Source: Dryocosmus kuriphilus (taxonomy: Eukaryota; Arthropoda; Insecta; Hymenoptera; Cynipidae). From it: DNA of 64,000 nucleotides. Numbering within the stretch: the stretch's first letter is position 1; the number at the start of each line of letters is the position of its first letter. The stretch spans positions 126,911,410-126,975,409 of the forward strand of contig CM076196.1 in NCBI GenBank assembly GCA_038277395.1, in the 5' to 3' direction. This document shows, piece by piece, positions 53,425-64,000 of the stretch. The notes under the pieces are model-generated. The model had not been told where the DNA came from. It made no database searches and saw nothing but the letters and a program-made list of their open reading frames with translations. The translations under genes were made by a program, and so were the position numbers.

Positions 53425-54061
53425 TAATTATTTATTTAAGGACACGCCAGATGAGGTTTTGGTGGATCCATAAAAAACAACGCGAGTTTTTGTGGTTGTG
53501 CTGTCTTATTTTATTACAGCGTAATGAGGAAGGTAAAATCCTGGTGCAACGAGACATTTGTTTTTTATCAATGATAAATGTTTTAAATTTTAATATTAGT
53601 TTAGAAACATGCAATAGTTTTCCTTTAATCGAGGATCTTTGTCAAAACGCTTTTCCAACATATTAAAGCGTCGAAGAGCCATAAAACGCGAATCTCCTAA
53701 TTTCCTTTGTTTTTATTAAACGGCAATCGAAAGATGTAGCGACCTTCAGGATTACGCTGAGTATTAATTTAAAAATGATTTTCACAAGCCTGCTCCTTTT
53801 GAGACACTAGTTTTGTAGAGGGAACTTCCTCGAATTCCCAAAATTTTGTGAGAGTGTGTTATAACGTGACACTGATAATTGCTTCTCAAGGACGAGCTAT
53901 TTATCTCTCCCGCTACTATCCATTAAGATGAGTTTTTTGCAAAACGGCATCGGGATGATTTTTTAACGAAATCTGACCTACGCAGAACAATTTGTAAAAT
54001 AATTTAACCCCAATAAGAGCATCGATTTCCGATGTCTTGTAGAATTCATAATCAGCGAGAG

Positions 54062-54616
54062 TTATGTTTTTGGTATTTCGAAATTAGACCGATTAATCGA
54101 GATTGATGGCATGTTTTTTGTGACTTGATTAAAAACGAAAAATTCAAGCTTTTTTGAGTATTGGTTGAATCGCGCCTTTACTGTCACCGAAACCGAGTAT
54201 TTTATTTCCATTGAAATATTATCGACACAAGAGACAGAGACATCAACTGGTTTTCTGGATAATTTTATAAAAGAAGCTGTTGCTTCTGCGATAAAGTTGG
54301 CTTGTGAGCCAGAATCTAAAAAGACTCGACATGTTTTTGACTTTCCATGGGAATTGACTAAGTCGACGATTCCAGTGCCTAACAAACCCTCGGAAGAAAC
54401 ACAAGCGTGTAAATTAACGAGAGGTTTACTTTCAGCGGCGGGTTCAGTCTCGACAGACTCACTAGACGATCGTTTTTCGAAATGGAGGAGTGTGTGATGC
54501 TTTTCATCACACTTATGACAAGGGCTGGCAGTACAATAAGAAACGCGATGATTCGAACGCAAACAATTTAGACAGAGATCAGCCTTTTTTGTTGCGTCAA
54601 AGCGCTTCTGTGGCAT
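54062..54616 (-). pseudogene. BEL/Pao zinc knuckles and aspartic protease
   Basis: A 184-codon minus-strand frame. Two Cys/His knuckles come first (CLNCLRSNHRVSYC and CHKCDEKHHTLLH), then a Ser/Glu-rich linker, then the retropepsin-like active site FLDSGSQANFI. The protease would mature the polyprotein; the knuckles bind element RNA. It continues upstream in other frames to 54800 and stops at 54062, where it is cut off from the reverse transcriptase part by about 600 bases of degraded sequence. Confidence 0.75.
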
Positions 54617-55072
54617 GAGTTTTTTATAATGTTCACAATTGTAGATTTGATGCTCTCCCTGACAATGTGGGCAAAGGGAGTGTGCGGTTGACGCCGCAAT
54701 ACCTTGCTGCGAACGCTGGTTTGATTGAGAGCGAAGAGGTTTTTTATCCGATAAGTTTTGGAACTTTCAATGAATTTGACCTGACTTCGTATCTTCGAAC
54801 TCAGCACGATGTTGAAGAATAGTTATTATTTCTTTTTAGGTGGGGGGTTCTCGGACTCGCAGCTGGAATCTTCCCACTTTTCGGGAATAAACGAGTTTAA
54901 TTTTTGTTTTATTATTTCACCTAAAAGAGTGTCCCATTTGTCGATGGGTTCTTTGAATGCTTCAATTGCCCTCACCTGTTTTTACACTTGATCGAATAAC
55001 GACCGAACGGGAAAGTCTTTCGAAAGGTATGGTAAATTCAATAAAGCGTAAATTCAAAGTGACTTTGACGAA

Positions 55073-55668
55073 TTATTTTCCATAGCGCTCTTTGAGCAAG
55101 TCCCAAGTAACCCTGTAATTTTCTGACGAGAGTTCTATAGAAGCGATAATTTCCGCGGCTTCGCCCTTCAGGGAGCCCTTGAGGTGATATAGCTTTTCGA
55201 TGTCTGGGATTTCATTATCGTTATCGACGAGAGATTTGAATAGATCATGAAATCCCAACCAAGCCTCATAGAATCCACTGAAAATTGGTAAATTCACTTG
55301 CGGAAAAATTTTTTTTTATTTCGAACGGGATCGGGACGAATTTCGAGTCCGATATTTCGCGAAGACGACGGGGTAGGCTGATTTGAGATACGCTCATTTA
55401 AAAGCGCTTTGGCTTTACCGAATGTGAAATAGAATTTCTCTTCGTATTCTGTACGGGCATCTGCGTGGACGGGATCTTCCACAAGTATTTCTAATTTAGT
55501 GAAAACTTTGTTAAATTCTTCAAACTCCCTATCAGTATCATTTATTTTTTTTTCTAGAGTCAGAACATCGTTTTCCGCGGAATACCCATCGATAAATTTT
55601 ACGAAATTTGTTATTTCTCTTTTTGAATTGGTTATTTTAGTTTTTAATTCATCTAGATTTGCAGCCAT
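55073..55668 (-). pseudogene. BEL/Pao gag N-terminal region
   Basis: Two overlapping minus-strand frames: 55668-55294 (MAANLDELKTKITNSKREI, helical and coiled-coil-like) and 55297-55073 (LPIFSGFYEAWLGFHDLFKSLVDND, HLKGSLKGEAAEII), the latter being the typical BEL/Pao and related gag fold. They are separated by one frameshift near 55300, in a poly-A/T run. The initiating ATG at 55668 is plausible. Gag forms the particle. Confidence 0.75.
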
Positions 55669-55969
55669 TTCGAAAGTTTGGACGAGTTATTAACGAGAGC
55701 GACAGACAAAAAAAACAAGTACCATAGAGGATGTTGCGAAAAATCAAAATAAGAAAATTGGTGGAACAAACAATCTTGCTTGCCCTTTCGATGAACTCTA
55801 AAACAGTAGAAGCTGCGGGTGCAGCATGTGTTGCTTCTCGATGTTCCTCGATAAAATCAAATTTTGTAGTCAATATTGATTGTGACAACGGCTACAAAGT
55901 TCTGGATCGATTAATTTCGAGATTCAGTGGTTCACCTTCACTAGCACGTGACACCAAAAGTAGATAAAT

Positions 55970-56571
55970 ACACGATATACAACAGTTCAATTTTATTTTG
56001 TTTGAAAGCGAAACTGCATAAAGCACGAAAAGAAAAATTTCCATTGAAAAGTTCAGTTCAGTTAGGTGGCACAATAACGACAAGAATCAATAGTTCACGA
56101 TTCGCTATTCACTTCTCTTTAGTGATACCATGACGACAAGTATTCGATTTAAAATTTCAATAGTTAAAAATTCACTTTGGTAGTGCAATAGTGACAACAT
56201 TCACTTCTTCTTAGTAGCGTTCCGAGGGTTTCGGCACAGATTTTACGCGGCGTGATTCGATATTAAAAAACTGAAAAATCAAGAGGGAGAGTCAAAAATC
56301 ATAATTATCCTGATTTAAATTTAATTTTTAGAGACAATTTTATTTAAAAATTGGGGTGAGTCAGGCCTTTTCTGAATTTTTAATTCTTCAGTTTCGTTCT
56401 TTTTTAAATATCTTATTTTTTAGTCAAGAATGAAGAACGAGAAGAAAGAGAGAGAGAGAGAGAGAGCTCAAAAAATTTTATTACTTTAATTAAAATCTTG
56501 AGTTTAGGGACGATTTTGATAAAAAGAATCTTGGAAAAGGGTCAGGCTGAATTTGACCGTTAGGTGTGATT
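55970..56571. other. possible 5' LTR area and flank
   Basis: The block at 56060-56215 repeats itself (GGCACAATAACGACAAGAAT and TAGTGCAATAGTGACAACATT, each followed by TTCACTTCT). It could be U3 or leader of the BEL/Pao element. A (GA)n run lies at 56447-56468. No gene. Confidence 0.35.
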
Positions 56572-56864
56572 GTCACATAAATACTTTTAGTCACACCCCC
56601 TTTCCAGAGTTATCTGGAGAGCGGAAAGGGCCCGCTGTAAATGTTCAAAGAAATAATTGCAGTCACACCCCTAGCCCTTTTCAGTATTTTGCGAGGGGCG
56701 GGAAGACATCTCTGTGACTAGTTACAGAAACACTTGATGCAAAACACTGGAAAGGTGTAGGGGTGTGAATTCAAGTATTTCTGTGATCAGTCACAGGGGT
56801 GCCTTTCCGCCCCCTGTTCAACACTGGAAAGGGGTAGGGGTGTGACTTCAAGTATTTCTGTGAC
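56572..56864. repeat. foldback element, about 293 bases
   Basis: The left end GTCACATAAATACTTTTAGTCACACCCCC corresponds, in reverse complement, to the right end that contains GGGGTGTGACTTCAAGTATTTCTGTGAC. The centre holds further partial copies of GGAAAGGG and CACACCCC phrases. It is a MITE-like palindrome without coding sequence. Confidence 0.6.
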
Positions 56865-57796
56865 CACTCACAGAGAAATATAGCTACAATCTTATACACT
56901 ACATTAGTTCTCACTTGTTTTCGTTTTCTCTCGAAAACTAACACTAAAGAAAAGTTGTATAGAACACAAACTTGTGCTTTATAACTTTTGTTTAAAAAAC
57001 TTTTTTCGCTCAGACTAAAGGTTTCTAAAATAGAAGCAAAAAACTGTTTAAAAAATTTTGTTGAGCTTTTGACCTTGAAAATAAAATCTGCGCCAATTTT
57101 CATTGACATATTCGTAATCAGCGCCTCAAAATATGTTAGTGTAGAGAATTTCAAGAAAATCGGAGATAAACAGTTTTCGTAAGTTTATCCCAAGATTTTA
57201 ATCAAATTGTTTTTTATTTCTCCTTCTTTATTTTTCATTTTTGAATTTAAAAAAAGATATTTCAAAATAATCAGACAGCTAAAAATATCGTTGGATGCTA
57301 AAATTGATATACATATGTTTTTTAGTAAATTCGTCTTTATAGTTAAGATTTTAATAAAAATAATTGTCCTTTTTAACCTTCCCCCTCTTGATTTTTCATT
57401 TTTGGGTAGGAAAAAAGATATTCAAAAAAGAATCCAAGCGAAAAAATGAGAATTCAGAAAAGCTCGGATTCTAGATTCTAGACAATTAATAAAGAACAAT
57501 TTTGCTTTCGGATTTTTTTTTCGATTTTGCATATTTTTTAACAAAATTTTTTTTTTTTATTTTCAGAAAAAAGGTCCCCACGTTATTAATTTTTTACCTT
57601 TTTGACCATTTTTGTGCCTGATTTCGAAACAATGAGAAACCTCTTATCAGAGTCAAATAGAAAATGTTAATTATCTTCATTAGTTCCAAAAAATACCAAA
57701 TTCATTAAAATAATTCTTCACTTCTTAAAAAAAATTTCAAACAATTTTTGATACTCAATCTTAAATCTTTTTTTGGTGTTTTAAGGAACACACACA

Positions 57797-57799
<3 letters not shown>
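56865..57799. other. AT-rich gene-free sequence
   Basis: AT-rich with short frames on both strands that show no family. Poly-T and poly-A runs are frequent. Nothing supported. Confidence 0.4.

Positions 57800-57867
<68 letters not shown>
57800..57867. repeat. (TA)n microsatellite beside the Ginger element
   Basis: About 34 TA dinucleotides lead directly into the left terminal repeat of the transposon. Confidence 0.9.
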
Positions 57868-57870
<3 letters not shown>

Positions 57871-60350
57871 CGGTTAGAGTGATGAACCGGTCATTGTAGA
57901 CAATAACCGGTCATTGTGAAGAATGTCCGACCTGGCTGGACAAAGCGATTAATGTTTGAAAATTCATCGCTTTGACCGGTTATTGTGTACAATAACCAAC
58001 GCTGGCCGGTAAAAGTGATGAACCATTTGAAAATTCATAGCTTTTACCGCGTTATTATCAGGCTTAATCGTATGTTTACATATTGAAGAACGTTTCATCG
58101 GATTTGCTTTCGATTTGTTTGTATAAATTCGATCAATAGTACAATTCATACAGTATTTCGTTTTCGTTTGCTGAGCTGTGCTCTGTGCTCTGTGGTTGCT
58201 GATTTTATTACAAAGATTTGGTTAGGTAAGTATTAATTAATTTTCTACTTTCAATTTTTTATTTGGATCAACCTTTTTTTTTGCATGTTTCACTATTTTT
58301 CAAAGATTTATGTTTTTTTTTTTTGTTATATTTACAGATCAACGAGACAGTAGCATGGATTTCACTGATATGAAAGAAAAATTTGATCAAATCCTCAACG
58401 ACTTGATGTTATCAAAAAAAGAGAATAGTTTTTTTTTATCAAAAGTAGAGTATGATAAGTTCGTAGAAGATGTCAAGAAAATGAAAGAAGAAGGTTACAA
58501 AAATAAACCTCAAGATTATCAGTTTTTGCGTCGTTATGATGTTGCTGAGATTGGCGGTAAAGAGAAATTGATTATGCCCCTTCAAGAAGGCGATACGTCT
58601 TTCAAATTGTATGCTCATACTGAAGAACTATTCATGATAATTCACGATGCTCACAATACTATTGGCCACGGCAGTAGGAATCGTACGAAGAATTTTCTCA
58701 ATGATAAGTACAGAAATGTGACGATTAAAAGCATCATGATCTATCTCGATCTTTGTGAAATTTGCCAGAAGAAACAAAGTGTGCCAAGAAAGGGACTTGT
58801 TGTTAAACCTATACTTAGCAGGGAAATGAATTCGCGTTGTCAAGTTGACCTCATCGATATGCAGTCCCAGTCTGACATGGTAAGCCAAGGCACTCACAAA
58901 GTCAATGGTCAGTAGAGCGAGCAAATCAACATATAGAGAATTTACTAAATGCTTGGCAGCAAACAAACAATACAACGAAGTGGGCAGAAGGATTGCGTTT
59001 TGTTCAGTACCAAAAGAACAGAGGAGCGAGTGAATCAACAAAACATACGCCTTACGAAGCCATGTTTGGTTCCAATCCAAAAGTGGAGTTATGTTGCCTG
59101 AAACCTCCTGTAGAATTGTTGAATTTACGATCTCATGAAGAATTGACGATTGTTGATAATTTGAAGAGTAATGCCCAGGCATTACAGCGTTCGCAAGACA
59201 CACATGATAGTTCACACAAAATCAACAATGATGCAAAGGAATTTTCGAGCTTTCCGGAAAGGGCAAATGGACTTACGACTGACGATGCTAGCGTTGAAGA
59301 AGTTGAGTTTTCAGCCAACGAGGTCGTAGAAGAAAAAATTGAGCAAGTGAGGAAAAAAAGAAAAACAGTTTTATTCAACCTAGAGAAACAGGCTGAAAAA
59401 ATGCTGAAACATTCCAATTCAAAGTTCGAACCAGCAGAACCAGGACAAACAGTCAAGGTGCCAGTGCCAGACTTGGATCGAGGACGTACTGATCCTAGGA
59501 ACATTCTTGCGTGCGTTATAGACAAAAATGAACATGACATGTACAAACTAGGAACAAAACATGGTATACTGAATCAGATGTATGCTAGGAATCAGTTTTC
59601 TATTTGTAAACAAAAATTTTTAACTTCTGACGAAATACTTCCAAATGAAATCTCACTCAGAGAGTGTGCAAGACTGACTTCCCTCAGTGGAGGGCAAGGA
59701 TACGATAGATGTTTGTGTAAAGGTGGTTGCGCATCAAATAAATGTAAATGTCGTAAATTGCAAAAGAAATGTAACTCAAAGTGTCACAATAGTTTAACGT
59801 GCTCCAATAAATAAGCTTTTATATTTACTATGTTGCTCGACTATAAATAGTCTGTTGTATTGTGATAAGGAATAATATTTTCGTTATAATAGTGCTGCTT
59901 AATTTTTGTAATTATTGAATGAAGTACAAGCAGTAATATAATTATGACAAAAGTAATGTGAGTGTTATTAGAATAAAGTTATTTCAAACAAATATGTATA
60001 TTTTTATATTTATTTTCATTATCTGTAAACTCATCTACCGATTTTAAAATATTATCAATTTAAAACATTATGAAAACAAATTACGTTTACTGCCATGATG
60101 GAATTTGACATTCCTAGCTTTACTCGATGGCATTATATACTTTGTCCGGTTAAAGTAATGAATTTTCAAATATTTTCATCACTTTGACCGACCAACAGTG
60201 GATATTGTAAAGAATGACCGGTGATTCTTTACAATAACCGGTCAAAGCGATGAATTTTCAAACATTAATCGCTTTGTCCAGCCAGGTCGGACATTCTTCA
60301 CAATGACCGGTTATTGTCTACAATGACCGGATTCATCACTCTAACCGTAA
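57868..60350 (+). mobile_element. Ginger-type DNA transposon, integrase core deleted
   Basis: The terminal inverted repeats start TTACGGTTAGAGTGATGAA at 57868 and end as its inverse at 60350; they run about 180-200 bases and contain repeated ACCGGTTATTGT and AAAGCGATGAA phrases. It encodes a gypsy-integrase-related protein of the Ginger group. A 5' untranslated intron is visible (donor at 58226, acceptor ending 58337). I could not settle the target duplication because the left flank is TA repeat. Confidence 0.85.
58355..59817 (+). pseudogene. Ginger integrase-like transposase with internal deletion
   Basis: The ATG at 58355 begins MDFTDMKEKFDQ. An integrase zinc-binding part follows with HDAHNTIGHGSRNRTKNFL and CEICQKK, then the first catalytic Asp in CQVDLIDMQSQSDM. 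At about 58880-58905 the core is missing: the second Asp region (around the usual SDNG) is gone, and the frame shifts so that SVERANQHIENLLNAW, with the catalytic Glu, continues in another frame to 59815. The C part has a charged linker, an SH3-like region with VPVPDLDRGRTDPRN, and a Cys-rich end (CLCKGGCASNKCKCRK) typical of Ginger proteins. It is inactive as encoded. Confidence 0.85.
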
Positions 60351-60689
60351 CATATATACGGAACTCCATTGCCTACACTCTACTTCATATAACGCAGGGC
60401 TTTACAAATAATGAATATCTCTGATTTAATTCCTACAAATCTTTTAAAGACTTTTTGATGAATTATTCCAAATTAATTATTGAACTTTTTTATTCCAGAC
60501 TCACTATAAAAATAACGGAACTTTTATATAAATAAACCTGAATAATTGTACATTTTATTCTAAATATTTTGAAATGATATAGAACTCTGTTCAGTTATCA
60601 CTTTTATCCGCGGCTGTAAAATTAGTTCCATAAACTTTAAAAAACTTATTTTTTCCGTGCAGTTTTTACTATTTCTAAGACACCGTATC

Positions 60690-61038
60690 ATGCCACTACT
60701 CAGCCCAGGTCCGGCGCAAAGCTGCGATACATTAATTGCCCGTTTATTATAGTCTGTACTGCGCCATTATCGTGCCAATTCTTTGTCGAGATTCGGCACA
60801 ATACCACCGGGCATTTTTTTGCATTTTGTCGTGTTCATATTACTATGCCAGTGCAGAATCAGTATTTGGTCGATACTGGACTGCCGATATGCGAACTTTG
60901 ATTTGGAACAGTACAGGTACAGTGTTATTGTCTGTAATGCGCCAACTTTGGCTAGCCAAGTCTTGGCATATTGCTATTGGTGTGATACTACGCCAGTTTT
61001 AAGCGTCGGCACACGTGTGTAATTTCCCATTGGGGCGC
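60690..61038. repeat. second copy of the GTACTG-motif MITE
   Basis: The right end GTGTAATTTCCCATTGGGGCG is the inverse of the left end of the copy at 46225. Inside are GTACTG-like words and a dyad AACTTTGGCTAGCCAAGTCTT around 60950. Short frames on the plus strand across it are not genes. Its left end is not certain. Confidence 0.45.
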
Positions 61039-61560
61039 TGTTCAAACATCTTTCGCCAAAAAGGGCCGATTTTCCGAAAAATTCTGTCATTTAGGATAGC
61101 TTTAAAGATTTTGTACAACGTTTTCAGACATGTTATTGGCCAGTAATTGTTTGGGCCAGACAAGCTGCCTTTCTTCGGAAGGAGCACAGTGCAACCTTGC
61201 ACCAACAACTGCGGGACTGGCACTTCTAATCCCAAATATGAGGTGCAAATCCGAGTCAGATGCTCCCGATTAGAAGAAAACCTCGTCCACCAGAAGTTCC
61301 TAATACGAATTGTTATCAGGCTATCGCACAACTTCTTGGAGCGGTAAATGTTATTTTAGTGTCTTCTTTCAGTGGTTTTTGGGTTTCGTAAATCTCCCTC
61401 CAAAAAGCTTCAACCTCTTCTGGTTTAGGTGGGTTTTCAACGACAACTAAAGAAACGTAGAAAATTCGAGATGTGTCACAGAAAAGTTGTTGATTCTCTC
61501 TGACCCATCTCTTCTTCCTCTCTAAGCTTCTCCTAGTGTCAAATAGTAACCGTATTTTGC
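60999..61560 (-). pseudogene. non-LTR retrotransposon reverse transcriptase, N-terminal part
   Basis: Minus strand. The region before 61340 holds KPEEVEAFWREIYETQ, a segment that precedes the reverse transcriptase in several LINE clades. After a frameshift, the frame from 61331 runs through VQGCTVLLPKKGSLSGPNNYWPI (relatives have NYRPI), TCLKTLYKIFKAILNDRI and ends in unrelated MITE sequence near 61030. The catalytic palm motifs further downstream are absent. It may belong to the R4/Dong group; I am not sure of the clade. Confidence 0.7.
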
Positions 61561-61699
61561 CAACGATATGCTGCCTGATGGTTAGAAAGCTTTGACTTGT
61601 TAAGTGTGTGATGTTAGGTCCCTAATTCGAGTCCGAAAAGCCGAACCCTTGCAGTGAATTTTCTGCCAAATATTGTGTAATTAATTACACACTGAATAT

Positions 61700-61969
61700 G
61701 GGACGCGTCAGTACGCGTAACTCGAAAATAAGCTGAGCAACAGTTCTTGTTCAGCTTATTTTCGGGCTGAGTTGATGTATGCGCCTTTTGGCTTTATGAT
61801 CCACCTTTGGTTTAGACCTCCGGTTTGCACCAGCCAAAGCTCTCGTTGCATCAATCACACTGCAAAATTTATTGATATGCCAGAGGTCAGACTCTTCGAA
61901 GAGGTTTTCACGAAGCGCTTTCTGAAAATACCGTGCTCTCCTGATGAATAGCTGTGCACTGCAAAACAT
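61700..61969 (-). pseudogene. probable upstream part of the same LINE
   Basis: A minus-strand frame from 61969 with FIRRARYFQKALRENLF and ATRALAGANRRSKPKVDHKAKRR, basic and helix-rich, located just upstream of the reverse transcriptase relic on the same strand. This fits the linker before the reverse transcriptase in R4-like elements, but the similarity is weak. Confidence 0.35.
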
Positions 61970-62725
61970 GCAATAGCACCATCCATATAACCTCTATGCT
62001 AGGATAAAATACTAGCGTCGTACCATTTAAGCAAATCATCCACTAAAAACCTACAAGCTCTTGCCGATCGGCCCCATCCTTTCTATCCGGATTAGCTCCC
62101 ACAACTCGTGGCTGGTCAAAATTACCGTTCGACCTATTATCAGGAGCTCTGCACATTCGCTGGTTTTAAATTGCATTATCAACATTAGATCTTATTTTTT
62201 TGCCACGAGCAGCTAGTGAAAGGGTTAGTGCGCCCTCAGAGAGCCCCGCATGCGTGGGTAAGGCTGCTTTCACTGGGATGTCGCCGGTATCACAGGAAGC
62301 TGCTAGAGACACTCAAAATCCTAAGTACTTAACCTAAAGTATAATTTTAAAGTTTTAGTCGCATCCTATGGAAGCGAGGTGGACAAGCTACCAAACACTT
62401 AAAAGAATAACTAAAGAATAATCTGTCTTTTTTCACACAAGCATTGCTACCAATTTACACACCAGTCCCTTACGAATCTTCACTTGCAGGTACACATCAG
62501 CCTTCAGTTGAAAAATCACCATCAAAAGGTATAATGTCAGCATGGCTCAGCTCCATTAGCACGACCGTGAAATATGGAAATCAAATGTTTGACGCAGTGC
62601 AAAATTTGACCTTTATTCAAGCAAAGTGATGGACTTCAAATTCAGATTCACGATAGTGCTCAATAATATGCATTATTATTAATCTTCTGTGATGTTTATA
62701 TTAAGCGATTTTTCACGTAAGAATC
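61970..62725. other. gene-free sequence
   Basis: No supported gene. A 61-codon frame at 62444-62629 has no recognisable family and lies alone. LINE-derived sequence may continue into the first 200 bases. Confidence 0.35.
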
Positions 62726-63630
62726 CCAGCAAACACGAGTACTGAACAGTTATGTAAATATTACAGAACATCAAGTAACATGTTCTAAATCAGATGAGAA
62801 ACTGATTACTTTATTAGCAAATAATTACTGAAAATGTCATCCCAGAAAAATGTATAAAGATTCTTCAGTACGCCTGGAACAATTCTGCTTTTCTTAATAA
62901 AAATAATGCCTATCCGAAAAATTCCTATGTTACTATATTGTAATCAAAAACAGCTGAACGACCAAAAATAGTCTTTAAAAGTTACATTTTTTATTGAAAT
63001 TGTATTTTTTTATGGAACAAAACTATAGCACTTAGTCACTAGTATAACGAATGTTATAGAAAGTCTGCGTCAAACTGTGTTTTTATTACAGTGACATAAC
63101 AACAGTGAAACTGCGGGTTTCTGATAGTAACATAACCACTGTTACAGAACAGTTCCTACTCACAGTTCTTGGATTATTACCTCGATAATAATTAAGGTTC
63201 CAGCAACCTTACAGAAAGGTTGTGCGGATGTTTTTGCAAACTTAAAGATTTTTGTAGCGTAAAATTCAGTCAAACTTGCCTTGCAGCAAAAGATGTCTTA
63301 TTATTTTTTTTACGAATATTTGGTAGCCTTTTCCAAATCTTGTAGAGTCCATGACGTGAACGTAAAAGTGTTACGGTACGATTACAGAACTCTGAACTCT
63401 ATTGGAACGACCATGAATTAACGTATATTATACTTTTGTTGTGAAATAGTTACATACCAAATGTCACAAAACAGTTTGCCACATTTCTGGATAAGTTAGC
63501 AACTTGAGTATGTCAATGTTACCTAACACTGCTAGGCTCGCGTTATAGAATATTTCTGTTACATAAGGAACAACTGTTACGGAACACTGTTACCTTTTTG
63601 TTATGCAACCATTAAAAAAGTGTTTGCTGG
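62726..63630. repeat. MITE with CCAGCAAACAC ends and many GTTAC words
   Basis: The ends CCAGCAAACAC (62726-62736) and GTGTTTGCTGG (63620-63630) are exact inverted copies. Inside, GTTAC/GTAAC and GAACA/TGTTC words recur on both strands, for example around 62750, 63085-63150 and 63535-63600, as in GTTACAGAACAGTT. No coding capacity. It has the structure of a non-autonomous DNA transposon about 905 bases long. Confidence 0.6.
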
Positions 63631-64000
63631 TTAAGATGCTACGTTTTCATTATAGATATATCTATAATCACAGGCACACAAAGAAAGTGTTTTGGCCTGC
63701 AGACTAGGCCACCATACCCTTATGTACTTTGGCCCGCTGAACACGAATCCGGAAGCAAAATTTTTCTGTCACATCAAATTTTCGAGAAAATTTATATTTT
63801 TGAACATTTCTTTGAAACAATGTAGGGCGCCATCCTGAAGTTCTAGAGACTTCTAATACGGCTCAAATTAAAGCTTGAACCTTTTTTCTTTAAGTCAGTT
63901 GCATTCAAAAAATGTTTCCGTCGCTTACCTTGAGCGGCAATCGGTTTTTGCGGCGTAATGGTAATGAGGTAATGAGCAGGCAGGCGCGCAGCAAAAACCC
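63631..64000. other. gene-free window end
   Basis: No frame or repeat I can support. The last 60 bases contain a small GGTAATGAGGTAATGAG direct repeat. Confidence 0.35.

Larger units (their letters stand above)
48795..55700 (-). mobile_element. BEL/Pao LTR retrotransposon, decayed and interrupted
   Basis: Read from high to low coordinates: gag, zinc knuckles with aspartic protease, reverse transcriptase, RNase H, integrase with its C-terminal domain. That order and the motifs are typical of BEL/Pao. The polypurine-like end AAAAGGGGCCGGC followed by TGCTGCGTCGCAACAAC (minus strand, about 48795) looks like the start of a 3' LTR. A matching 5' LTR near 55.7-56.3 kb was not found by eye; that area has its own tandem repetition of TTCACTTCT phrases. 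A TA-flanked TIR element occupies 51382-52958. Confidence 0.85.

Noticed and set aside
55700..56300. 5' LTR of the BEL/Pao element.
   Set aside because: No stretch here matched the candidate 3' LTR start TGCTGCGTCGCAACAAC at about 48795; the area is repetitive but not a proven LTR.
58879..58911. A short intron in the Ginger gene (GTAAG at 58880, CAG ending 58911).
   Set aside because: At about 32 bases it is too short to be spliced, and the protein comparison shows a large missing core, so a deletion junction is the better explanation.

Overview
This window is eukaryotic, AT-rich, intron-bearing DNA packed with transposable elements. The element mix (Polinton/Maverick, DIRS-like, BEL/Pao, several Tc1/mariner relatives, Ginger, tRNA-headed SINEs), an arthropod-type TATA plus TCAGT core promoter and one epoxide hydrolase-like host gene point to an arthropod, most likely an insect. 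I cannot name the species.

Layout. 1-4.2 kb: a tRNA-derived SINE followed by four palindromic foldback repeats of increasing size. 4.85-15.46 kb: one giant imperfect palindrome with arms of about 5.3 kb around an 85-base spacer, carrying mirrored copies of small genes. 15.47-29 kb: a decayed Polinton/Maverick with DNA polymerase B, the C-terminal half of the packaging ATPase, a small hydrophobic-tail protein, an accessory protein, a chromodomain integrase, minor capsid, basic core protein, major capsid and a cysteine protease, all on the plus strand. At its left side sit a minus-strand gene with a canonical core promoter and a four-exon plus-strand gene whose N terminus looks like a death-effector domain. 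Where the polymerase end and the ATPase P-loop half should be, there is a foreign block containing four GC-rich hairpins with different stems and one shared loop motif.

29.5-45.8 kb: a hairpin-rich repeat family (one inverted copy near 30 kb, a three-unit array at 41.6-44.6 kb). Between them lies a host alpha/beta hydrolase gene (four exons seen) with a DIRS-like retroelement in its third visible intron, then a DD41D mariner in a TA microsatellite, a LINE tail, and a further nested palindrome. 46-48.8 kb: a MITE and two SINE-like relics. 48.8-56 kb: a minus-strand BEL/Pao retroelement interrupted by a TA-flanked TIR element that is itself interrupted by a deleted mariner. 57.87-60.35 kb: a Ginger transposon with its integrase core deleted. 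60.7-64 kb: a second copy of the MITE, a LINE reverse transcriptase relic on the minus strand, and a MITE with CCAGCAAACAC ends.

The only clear host gene is the hydrolase. Almost every element is broken by stops, frameshifts or deletions, the exceptions being the Polinton protease (fully open) and major capsid gene (one frameshift). The observations I would check first are the shared-loop hairpin array at 21.88-22.03 kb, the giant palindrome, and the spliced death-effector-like gene beside the Polinton.
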